Below, piece by piece: positions 1 through 7,901 of a DNA stretch of 64,000 nt (the first letter of the stretch is position 1; every line of letters starts with the position of its first letter). Under the pieces are notes generated by a model. That model made no database searches. It worked only from the letters and a program-made list of their open reading frames with translations, and was not told where the DNA came from. A program made the translations under genes and the position numbers. This DNA comes from a virus: positions 32,187 to 96,186 of the IMG/VR virus record IMGVR_UViG_3300034759_000344; one strand, given 5' to 3'.

Positions 1-26
1 TATAGTTGAAAATAAAACTTTGTCAA
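1..26 (-). promoter_or_regulatory. possible leftward promoter cut by the window edge
   Basis: On the minus strand there is a perfect TTGACA (26-21), then 16 bases, then TATA reaching base 1. This would start a transcript leaving the window, divergent from the replication operon. The -10 box is incomplete because the window ends, so the call is tentative. The string TATAGTTGAA at the edge resembles the ATAGTTGAA arms in the leader near 12.3 kb. Confidence 0.4.
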
Positions 27-102
27 CATGTAGTATAAAAATTTTTGGGAAAAACTTGATTAAATCCACATGAATCAATATAATAACTATGAGGTGATGG
101 AA

Positions 103-1539
103 TTGATAACCATCGAGATAACCAACACTCTCTCCAGGGTAAAGTTTGATAACCCACGCAGCCAGATAAACAAAGCAGTAGCCAAAAAACTCTACGACCG
201 TTTAGCATACAAGCAACCCGGATATCAATACACTTCTGCCTACCAGAATGGTACCTGGGATGGGTACATACGTCTTTATAATATGTATTCAGGAAAGTTT
301 CTAACTGGGCTGCTGAACAGGGTAATTTCCATTCTGGAAGAAGAAAATATAGCTTACCGCATAGAAGATAAAAGACGTAAACCACAAGTAGAACTGAAAG
401 AGATAAACCTAAACGGAGTAACTTTAAGAGACTATCAAATCGAAGCAGTAGAAAAAGGAATTCAGGCAGGAAGAGGTATATTCGATATGAGCGTAGGAGC
501 CGGTAAAACAGAAATAGCCGCAGCATTAATTCAAAGACTGGATGTACCCACCCTGTTCATAGTGCACATGCGCACCTTGCTCCACCAAACTAAAAAACGC
601 CTTGAAGAAAGGCTGAACACCGAAGTTGCACAATTTGGAGATGGTAAGTATGAGTGGGGCAAGATAGTAGTAGCTTCCATTCAGTCTTTACACCGCTACA
701 TCAAGAATCCTACTCTCAAAGAATTAGTAAAGAATATGAGCATGGTAATTGTGGATGAAGCACACCATGTTGCCAACAACACATATAAAAATATTCTTCA
801 AATATGTGACGCCTATTACCGCTTTGGTTTATCAGGAACCCCTCTTGACAGAGAAGACGGAGGTTCTATGATAACTGTGGGTTATCTTGGTGAAGTCATC
901 TATCAAACTAAAGCTTCGGACCTTATAGAAAGAAACTATTTAGTAGTACCAGAAATAAGGTTTAGTATTGTTCCCGAGGAAGCCATACCTTTACAGTACC
1001 GCCTGGAATACAGAAGGAGCAGCGACTGGAGAGAAGTCTACGAACTAGGCATAGTAAGTAACGACTACCGTAACCAGATGATAAAGGATGAGTTGAAAAA
1101 CTTGTTAAAAGAAAAAAGACATATTTTAATAGTTGTCAAAGAAATAAAACATGCTATAATACTGTTCGAAGACTTGGTTAAAGAAATAGACAAAATTACC
1201 TACTTAACAGGCCAAGAAAGCAGTACTAAAATCCAAAAAAGCATTAAGGATTTCAAAAACGGCAAAATTCAAGTGTTAATTGCCACTCCGCTTTTCGACG
1301 AAGGAGTGGATATACAAGAAATAGATGCTATTATCATGGCAGGGGGTGGTCAAAGCACTATAAAAACCATTCAAAGACTGGGACGTGGAATTCGTAAGAC
1401 CAAGCAGAAAAACAGCGTAACCATAGTAGACTTCTTAGACCTGCATCATCCCATCCTTTACCGACACTCAATGAAGCGGCTGCGCATTTACCAGCGTGAA
1501 AGAGCTTTCAAAGTCCTGGTTCCTGAAAAAATAACTTAA
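103..1539 (+). CDS. SF2 DNA/RNA helicase (UvsW/DEAD-like)
   Basis: Superfamily 2 helicase, expected to unwind or remodel branched DNA during replication or recombination, like T4 UvsW. Counting from an in-frame ATG at 70, the Walker A motif SVGAGKT is at residues 141-147, DEAH at 229-232, then SGTP, and motif VI QRLGRGIR near the end. An N-terminal region of about 110 residues precedes the motor. I prefer the TTG start at 103 because GAGGTG at 91-96 is correctly spaced for it; ATG 97 and ATG 70 are alternatives. It is the first gene of the rightward replication operon. The SF2 helicase call is secure; the exact role is inferred. Confidence 0.88.
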   Translation: MITIEITNTLSRVKFDNPRSQINKAVAKKLYDRLAYKQPGYQYTSAYQNGTWDGYIRLYNMYSGKFLTGLLNRVISILEEENIAYRIEDKRRKPQVELKEINLNGVTLRDYQIEAVEKGIQAGRGIFDMSVGAGKTEIAAALIQRLDVPTLFIVHMRTLLHQTKKRLEERLNTEVAQFGDGKYEWGKIVVASIQSLHRYIKNPTLKELVKNMSMVIVDEAHHVANNTYKNILQICDAYYRFGLSGTPLDREDGGSMITVGYLGEVIYQTKASDLIERNYLVVPEIRFSIVPEEAIPLQYRLEYRRSSDWREVYELGIVSNDYRNQMIKDELKNLLKEKRHILIVVKEIKHAIILFEDLVKEIDKITYLTGQESSTKIQKSIKDFKNGKIQVLIATPLFDEGVDIQEIDAIIMAGGGQSTIKTIQRLGRGIRKTKQKNSVTIVDFLDLHHPILYRHSMKRLRIYQRERAFKVLVPEKIT

Positions 1540-1552
1540 GAAAGGGGGGTTA

Positions 1553-1792
1553 TTGTTGTTAGAAACTTTACGTACCAAAGTACCCATGGAAAAGGTGGAT
1601 AAAGTATTCGGTGACGTGTTACTAAACAGAAAGCAAGTTAGTAAATTACTGAACCTATCTGAAGTATATATATGCCAGCTAACTAGAGAAGGTAAAATAC
1701 CCGCCTACCGCATCGGAAGGAGAATACTGTATTCCCTGAACGAAATAAAAGAATGGTTAGCAACCAAAAAGATAAAAAAGGGTGAAAGGTAA
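1553..1792 (+). CDS. small HTH DNA-binding protein (excisionase/MerR-like)
   Basis: A 79-residue protein whose second half reads LNRKQVSKLLNLSEVYICQL followed by a GKIPAYRIGRR stretch and an EIKEWL helix. That is the winged helix-turn-helix pattern of the excisionase/MerR-like HTH_17 family. It could be a transcription factor or a replication accessory protein. A strong AGGGGGG ribosome site (1543-1549) precedes TTG starts at 1553 and 1556. Its stop overlaps the next ATG, so translation is coupled. A second HTH protein of the same type ends this operon (9420-9812). Confidence 0.75.
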   Translation: MLLETLRTKVPMEKVDKVFGDVLLNRKQVSKLLNLSEVYICQLTREGKIPAYRIGRRILYSLNEIKEWLATKKIKKGER

Positions 1793-2619
1793 TGCTAACT
1801 GGAGTAAGAGTACACGATGTAGGAAATGCCTCAAGTACCGTACGAGGAAAGGAACTTTTGGAAAAAATATGCAGCAGCATAAATACTTTACAGTATATTG
1901 TAAACCAGCGTATTAAAAAATGTGAGTACTTAAAAGTAGTTTGTGATGACACAAACAAAAATATTATTGAAAAGTACAACCAAGTTTTAAAGGATTTGTG
2001 CATAGAAACTTTACACTATGAGTACCACCACCACTGTATCAGCGAGCTCACCACCACTTATGGAATACACTACCACCACGGACAGTTCAGCTTCCCAATA
2101 TCCATGACAGTACTGGTAAGTGGATATATAACTCCAGGACTCACCATCAAAACCCTTAAGGACTTCTGCCAATCTCTTAATGCAGTATACGGAATACAGG
2201 AAATGCAAAAAATACTCAGCACCCAGTATGCGGATCAGTTAGCTTACCTATGGTTAAACCAACCGGCAACACTCAAAGACTACAAAACCTACATAGACGA
2301 AGAAGTGTTAAGACAGGCAGTAAACTTGAACTATCCCTTTGCGCTATGTTACCAAAAACAACCCCTGTACATTTCTAATTTACTAACCGTAGATAAAGAA
2401 GAAAAACAAAAAATAGCTGAAATCATAAACCATATGTACCGGAAAAACCTAAGAGTACTCAGCACCGTAAAGCTCCCCAAGAAAGAAGATGAGAAGCACA
2501 CCGTCGTCCTTGTTCCTCTTTATCATTTAGAAACTACTTATGATTGCTTTCTGTTTGTGCCTCACAGTTTAACTGCCAATATGGCTATTCCTACTTCAGG
2601 GGGTCCTCAACCGTGCTAA
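1792..2619 (+). CDS. unknown replication-operon protein
   Basis: A 275-residue protein that I do not recognise. It has a His/Tyr-rich stretch (HYEYHHHC, IHYHHGQ) near residues 75-95 but no clear enzyme motif, signal peptide or membrane segment. The start overlaps the preceding stop (ATG inside GGTAATG) and the end overlaps the next gene by a few bases. Such tight packing argues that it is translated and works with the helicase and primase genes around it. Confidence 0.7.
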   Translation: MLTGVRVHDVGNASSTVRGKELLEKICSSINTLQYIVNQRIKKCEYLKVVCDDTNKNIIEKYNQVLKDLCIETLHYEYHHHCISELTTTYGIHYHHGQFSFPISMTVLVSGYITPGLTIKTLKDFCQSLNAVYGIQEMQKILSTQYADQLAYLWLNQPATLKDYKTYIDEEVLRQAVNLNYPFALCYQKQPLYISNLLTVDKEEKQKIAEIINHMYRKNLRVLSTVKLPKKEDEKHTVVLVPLYHLETTYDCFLFVPHSLTANMAIPTSGGPQPC

Positions 2620-3077
2620 GCGAAAAAGAACAAAAGGAACGAGCCCTGCTTTTAGGCAGGGCTTACGAATCTAACTATTTCCGGTACTACAAAAGACACC
2701 GCAAGGTATTCGGAAAGAACCCTGAAAAATCTAAATACTGGAACCGAATACTGAAATTTATTTCCCTACTGCAGAAAGAAGGAATCAACAACCCTGCTTA
2801 TTATGTAGAACAGGTATTCAAAGAGTTTCACAGCTACTTTCCCAAGAACAAAATATGCACTTTGTATCTGGTAACTTCAGAAAAGGGTATCGAATTTTTT
2901 CAAAAAAGTCAGCGTAAAGTATACATTCCTTCAGAATTAAACGCTATTACAGTTGAAATAGATAGTGAATACATATATAATACTTTAAGTAAAGTAGATG
3001 AATCCATCAAAGAAAATCCAGTTCTACGCAAACTGCTAAAAATCAAGATGGGGAGAGATATTTTCGGTGAAGATTAA
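2613..3077 (+). CDS. unknown replication-operon protein
   Basis: The open frame extends back to 2544, but AGGGGG at 2598-2603 is well placed for GTG 2613, giving 154 residues and only a 7-base overlap with the gene before. The protein is basic at the N-terminus (YYKRHRKVFGKNPEKSKYW) and otherwise featureless. Its position immediately before the DnaB-like helicase would suit a helicase loader, but no sequence motif supports that. Confidence 0.7.
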   Translation: MLSEKEQKERALLLGRAYESNYFRYYKRHRKVFGKNPEKSKYWNRILKFISLLQKEGINNPAYYVEQVFKEFHSYFPKNKICTLYLVTSEKGIEFFQKSQRKVYIPSELNAITVEIDSEYIYNTLSKVDESIKENPVLRKLLKIKMGRDIFGED

Positions 3078-4341
3078 ACAACACGAACTAGCTTACCTAA
3101 TAACTTTCAATAGAGAACTGTACCTCCTGGCCACAGAAATAGGAGGGGAACAGCTTTTTGAAAGCCACATTCTCAAAGATATCTACCGTACTGCATCTGA
3201 ATTCTATGACCGCTACGGAACATCTCCAACCTTCGAATCCTTCTTTACAGCGTTTGAAAAGCACTATAGCAAAAAGTACCAACTACTGGACATAGTTGCC
3301 TTAAAGAAAAGCTTTCAAACTCTGCGAGACAGCATACAACCGGAGTTAGCAGAATTTTATGCTGACCACTTAAAAGAGCTCTACAGAAAAAAGCAAGCAG
3401 AGGAAGTAATTCGCAGAGGAATTTCTTACATAGAAAGTGGAAACATAGACAGCTTTGTGCACGACGTAGTAAAACACCTTTCCCTGGAAAACAAGTACAT
3501 AAGATCCGGCAAACTGCTCAGCGATGCGGAAGAAATAGGTAGATATCTACAGAACATTGAGGATACCAGGATACAAACTTTGATACCCATCCTGGACAAA
3601 GTATTGGGAGGAGGGTTTGCTCCACGAGAGCTGGTAATTGTTCTGGGAGGAACTGGAGGAGGAAAGACTGCCTTCCTGATTAACCTGGGATGGGCAGCGG
3701 TTATGCAGAAAAAGAGGGTGCTTTACTACACTTTTGAAGTAGCTATGGAAAGAGTTTTGGCTCGAGCTATCTGCCACATCCTGCAAAAACCCTACCAGGA
3801 AATCATAAGAAATCCTAAAAAAACCAAACAGCTTCTTGAAGAGCACCGCATGTCTCCATACATGGACAATTTTAAAGTTATCGAAGCCCCTACTTTTACC
3901 ATGACCGTTCCCCAGCTAGAAGCCCATATTGAAATGGAAATCATCAAAGAGGGCAAACCGGATATGATAATCGTCGATTATGCAGATATCATGCTTCCTT
4001 CACAACACTACAGCGACCGCTGGCTGGAACTTGAAAACTCCTACATGTACCTGCGAAGCATTGCCCAAAAACACGATGCCGTTTTGATTACTGCTTCTCA
4101 GGTAAACCGAGAAGGAGCTCAAGCTACGAAAATAAAGAACGAACACATTAAAGGTGCATACGGTAAAACTCAAAATGCCGATGTAGTAATCGCCCTCAAC
4201 CGCTCAGCAGAAGATAAAGAAAAGGGAACGGTAAAGATAAGCATCAACAAAAACCGCAATTACGTGGCTGACCAAGTAATTGAAGTTATGGTCAATTTTG
4301 AAACGATGACTTTTTATCAGCCGGTAACCAGAAATGCTTAA
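3067..4341 (+). CDS. DnaB-like replicative helicase
   Basis: Hexameric replicative helicase of the RecA-fold DnaB/DnaB-C type, which would unwind the fork and recruit primase. The Walker A motif GGTGGGKTAF lies near residues 192-201, followed by YYTFEVAMERV (motif 1a), IIVDYADIM (Walker B) and ITASQVNREG (motif 3), then KGAYGKTQNADVVIAL near the C-terminus. The N-terminal 150 residues are a divergent DnaB-N-like helical region. It starts at GTG 3067, overlapping the previous gene by 11 bases, and overlaps the primase by 8 bases. Confidence 0.92.
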   Translation: MKIKQHELAYLITFNRELYLLATEIGGEQLFESHILKDIYRTASEFYDRYGTSPTFESFFTAFEKHYSKKYQLLDIVALKKSFQTLRDSIQPELAEFYADHLKELYRKKQAEEVIRRGISYIESGNIDSFVHDVVKHLSLENKYIRSGKLLSDAEEIGRYLQNIEDTRIQTLIPILDKVLGGGFAPRELVIVLGGTGGGKTAFLINLGWAAVMQKKRVLYYTFEVAMERVLARAICHILQKPYQEIIRNPKKTKQLLEEHRMSPYMDNFKVIEAPTFTMTVPQLEAHIEMEIIKEGKPDMIIVDYADIMLPSQHYSDRWLELENSYMYLRSIAQKHDAVLITASQVNREGAQATKIKNEHIKGAYGKTQNADVVIALNRSAEDKEKGTVKISINKNRNYVADQVIEVMVNFETMTFYQPVTRNA

Positions 4342-5296
4342 GGAAAGCTTAATAAGAATTTTGGAAAATTACGGAATTGAATATCGAGAAACCTCAAAAG
4401 AGGATGTGCGCATCGACTGCTTCTTCTGTGGAGATGTTAAAAAGCATCTTTATGTAGCTCCCAGCAAGGGATTTAACTGTTTTAGATGTGGAGAGCACGG
4501 ATCGTTTAGGCGCTTCTTGAAAGAGCTGGGAAAGGTCATCAACGTGCAGCTTCAAGATGCCGAAAGTGAAGAAGAAAGTTCCGAACCAGAAAAACCGGTA
4601 CTTCCCGATGCTTATCAGAAATTCAGCGATGAACCCCCCGGATGGTTTGAAGCGCTTACCTATCTTCTAAAACGAGGAATTACTCCTCCACAAATAAAAG
4701 AGTACCAAATAGGTTACTGTGCGATGGGGAAGTATGCGGGAAGGATTATCTTTCCCATCTTCCACCATCAAAAAATAGTCAGCTTTGTAGCTCGAGCAGT
4801 TTCTCCTAAAATGATTCCCAAAATACTCAACCCATCCAGCTATGAAGCACCGCCTCCCAACCGCTTTCTATACAACTTTGATAAAGCAGTATTCTTCCCC
4901 AATTTAGTACTCACCGAAGGCGTTTTTGACTGCCTTACCGTAGACCGTATAGGATTTGAAGCCTGTGCTGTAGCCACTTTCGGTAAAAAATTAAGCAATG
5001 CACAACTGGAATTAATCATCGAAGAAGGAAGCTTCAAAAAGATCATCTTTGCCTGGGATACCAGAGATGCTATACCGGAAATCTATAAGCACGCTAACTA
5101 CCTATCCAACTTCTACGACGTCTATGTAGCTTCCTTTCCAGGCGAAGAGGATCCTAACTCATTGGGAAGAGATCTGGCTCAGCATTACATAAAGCGTGCT
5201 GAGCCATTTGACAAGATAAAGATGCGCCTCTACGCACATGTTAAAGGAATATTAAATAAGGGGGAGATAAATTTTGACCAGCTTACAATTGCTTAA
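4334..5296 (+). CDS. DnaG-like primase with zinc finger and TOPRIM
   Basis: Primase that would lay RNA primers for the phage polymerase. The N-terminal zinc finger is CFFC...CFRC (about residues 29-53), as in CHC2 domains. The TOPRIM core is visible as VLTEGVFDCLTV and, further on, FAWDTRDA, the acidic metal-binding motif. At 320 residues it is shorter than cellular DnaG and lacks the helicase-binding C-terminal domain. A second, unrelated primase (7898) follows in the same operon. Confidence 0.88.
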   Translation: MLKESLIRILENYGIEYRETSKEDVRIDCFFCGDVKKHLYVAPSKGFNCFRCGEHGSFRRFLKELGKVINVQLQDAESEEESSEPEKPVLPDAYQKFSDEPPGWFEALTYLLKRGITPPQIKEYQIGYCAMGKYAGRIIFPIFHHQKIVSFVARAVSPKMIPKILNPSSYEAPPPNRFLYNFDKAVFFPNLVLTEGVFDCLTVDRIGFEACAVATFGKKLSNAQLELIIEEGSFKKIIFAWDTRDAIPEIYKHANYLSNFYDVYVASFPGEEDPNSLGRDLAQHYIKRAEPFDKIKMRLYAHVKGILNKGEINFDQLTIA

Positions 5297-7901
5297 ATGT
5301 GAAAAGTGCCCTCTGCAGGGCAAAACCAAAGTCGTCAGGAAGGACTACGGAAAGGATGTAAAGGTTTTGATAGTGGGAGAAGCTCCAGGAGTGGAGGAAG
5401 AAATACAGGGAGAACCCTTCATAGGTAGAGCCGGACAGCTGCTAAGGGAGGTACTCCAGGAAATTGGAATAGACATAAACAGTGTAAGCATCACCAACAC
5501 CTGCCTTTGCCGCCCCTCCGATGCTAACGGTAAAAACCGACCTCCCACTCCCGAAGAAATAGAGTGCTGTAAAAGCCGCCTGCTTGATGAGGTAAGAACC
5601 TCTCCAGCAAGAATAGTGCTTCTTTTGGGTAATGTAGCATTAAGGGCGGTACTCGGAAAAAACGGAATCAAAAAGCACGCTGGCTACGATATATACGACC
5701 AGGATCTCAAGAAGTGGATCATTGTAACCTACCACCCAGCAGCAGTACTCCGTAACTATAACCTGCTTTCAGCTTTCAAATCCCACATCAGCAAAGTCAA
5801 AAAGTATTTAAACGCTGAAAAGGATACCACAGAATACGCAGTAGTCCACAATCTGGAAGACTTCCTTTACTACTACGGAATACTTAACCAAAGTACGGTG
5901 ATTGCTTACGACATAGAAACCAACCAGCAGCTGTCACCATTTTCTGAAGAAGCAGTTATCACCACCATAGCTTTCTCCTGGGATAAAGGCAAAGTAGTAT
6001 GTATACCTTTAAACTACCAGGAAGCTAAATACACTCCAGAAGAAATAGCTAAACTGAAAAGAAAGAAACAGCAGGAACTCAGGAAGCAGGGACTTCCAGC
6101 GGAGGAAAGGAAAAAGATAGCTGATGAATACGAATACCAGCTGCTTAACGAAAAGAAGGGGGAGCCTTACCTTTCCCAAGAACTGGTAAACAGGCATATC
6201 ATACCAAGACTGCACAACTTGTTCTCCAAAAAGGACGTAATATTTGTGGCCCACAACGCTATGTTTGACGCCCTGTGGCTTAACGTAAAATACGGAATTC
6301 CCTGCAGAATGGACTTTGATACCAAAATAGCCGGGTTTATGATTAATGAAAACGACCGCAACAATCTAAAGTACTTAGCATCTCTTTACACCGATATGGT
6401 AGAGTATGAGGCTCCTATGGAAGTTTTCGGCAAATACCAGTTCCTGCTGGCCACTCCTGAGGTGTTTTTCAGGTACAACTGCTCGGATGCCGATGCTACC
6501 TACCGCCTCTATCTGGTCTTAAAGCAGAAGCTAAAAGATGAAGGAGTTGAAAGAGCATATCAAATGGTGTTGAAATTTGCTGAATCACTATTGCAAATTC
6601 AAAGAATAGGGTTTAAAATAGACCAGAGGGGGTTGGATAGGTACATGGCCCGAATAGGAGAAAAACTCCTCGAAAAATTAGAAGAAATAAAAAACCGGCC
6701 GGAAGTAAAATCCTGGGAGTCCCGCAACCAGAAAGAGTTTCTTCCCCATTCCAGTCAGCACGTATCGGATATTCTGTTTAACTGCCTGGGTCTTACCCCT
6801 CATAAAACTACGGAGGCTGGAAACTACTCGGTAGACAAGGAAGTACTTAGCAAGCTGGCTGAGCAGCACCCGCTTCCCAAGCTCATAGATGAGTATAAAA
6901 AACTGCACAAGTTTTACACTTCATTTTTATGCAACCTCAAGAAAGCCAGTGCTTACGACGGCAGAATCCATACTTCCTTCAATCCGGTAGGTACCAAAAC
7001 CGGACGCATCTCTTCTTCAGAGCCCAATCTGCAGAATATCCCGGCCCACGAAACCAAGGATATCAAGAAACTGTTCATCCCTACTTATCCGGATTGGTAC
7101 ATCATGCAGTTTGACTACTCTCAAATGGAACTAAGGGTGCTGGCCTCTTTAGCCAACGAGGAAAAGATGATAGAAGACTTCAGGTCCGGAAAAGACATTC
7201 ACCGGGCTACCGCTCAACGCGTCTTTAATACTGAAGAAGTAACCGATGAACAGCGCTCTTTTGCCAAAAGAATTAACTTCGGAATCGTATACGGCATGAG
7301 CGCCAAAGGTTTAGCAGAACTGCTGAATATACCGCTTGAAGAAGCTCAAGGTTTTATCAACGCCTATTTTGAAACTTACCCAAAAATAAAACAGTACATC
7401 AACGAGTACTGTTACATGGTAAGAACTTACGGATACGTAACTACACCATTTGGAAGGAAAAGGAGGTTACCAGAAGTCATGTCCGGGAATCGAGGAGAAA
7501 TTGCTTCCGCAGAAAGAAAAGCTATCAACGCTCCTATCCAGGCTACTGCCTCGGATATAACTCAAATAGCTATTTATAACATTCAAAAAATATTAAAAGC
7601 TCAGGGCCTCCAAGCACGAGTGGTGCTTACCGTTCACGATTCTATAGTACTTGAAGTTCCAGAAGAGGAGGTAAGAGAGGTGTACTACTTGGTAAAAGAT
7701 ATTATGGAAAACCTTCCCTTAGACTTCATGAAAGTTCCTTTGGTGGCGGATGCCGGCATCGGTAAAAATTATGGAGAGCTGGTGGACGTCGAAGGAGACA
7801 TCCACCAGGCCTTAGAGGCGGTTCTCTCCTCCCCATCAACCTCGCCGCCAAGGACAGGGAAGTCAGAGAGTGAGGAGACAGAAAGGAGGAACCTCCAATG
7901 A
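5274..7901 (+). CDS. fused family-4 uracil-DNA glycosylase and DNA polymerase I
   Basis: An 875-residue fusion. Residues 1-180 are a family-4 uracil-DNA glycosylase: GEAPGVEEE (35-43), PFIGRAG, four cysteines suited to a 4Fe-4S cluster (C9, C12, C79, C98/99) and the HPAAVLR motif (154-160). Then comes a 3'-5' exonuclease with DIE at 213-215, FVAHNAMFDAL and NCSDADATY, and a family-A polymerase with motif A D614 in FDYSQMELR, motif B KRINFGIVYG and motif C HDS with D789. All catalytic residues appear present. Start is TTG 5274 after AAGGGGGAG. The fusion suggests uracil sensing or excision coupled to synthesis. From memory, SPO1-like phage polymerases carry a related N-terminal domain; not checked. 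Confidence 0.95.
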   Translation: MTSLQLLKCEKCPLQGKTKVVRKDYGKDVKVLIVGEAPGVEEEIQGEPFIGRAGQLLREVLQEIGIDINSVSITNTCLCRPSDANGKNRPPTPEEIECCKSRLLDEVRTSPARIVLLLGNVALRAVLGKNGIKKHAGYDIYDQDLKKWIIVTYHPAAVLRNYNLLSAFKSHISKVKKYLNAEKDTTEYAVVHNLEDFLYYYGILNQSTVIAYDIETNQQLSPFSEEAVITTIAFSWDKGKVVCIPLNYQEAKYTPEEIAKLKRKKQQELRKQGLPAEERKKIADEYEYQLLNEKKGEPYLSQELVNRHIIPRLHNLFSKKDVIFVAHNAMFDALWLNVKYGIPCRMDFDTKIAGFMINENDRNNLKYLASLYTDMVEYEAPMEVFGKYQFLLATPEVFFRYNCSDADATYRLYLVLKQKLKDEGVERAYQMVLKFAESLLQIQRIGFKIDQRGLDRYMARIGEKLLEKLEEIKNRPEVKSWESRNQKEFLPHSSQHVSDILFNCLGLTPHKTTEAGNYSVDKEVLSKLAEQHPLPKLIDEYKKLHKFYTSFLCNLKKASAYDGRIHTSFNPVGTKTGRISSSEPNLQNIPAHETKDIKKLFIPTYPDWYIMQFDYSQMELRVLASLANEEKMIEDFRSGKDIHRATAQRVFNTEEVTDEQRSFAKRINFGIVYGMSAKGLAELLNIPLEEAQGFINAYFETYPKIKQYINEYCYMVRTYGYVTTPFGRKRRLPEVMSGNRGEIASAERKAINAPIQATASDITQIAIYNIQKILKAQGLQARVVLTVHDSIVLEVPEEEVREVYYLVKDIMENLPLDFMKVPLVADAGIGKNYGELVDVEGDIHQALEAVLSSPSTSPPRTGKSESEETERRNLQ

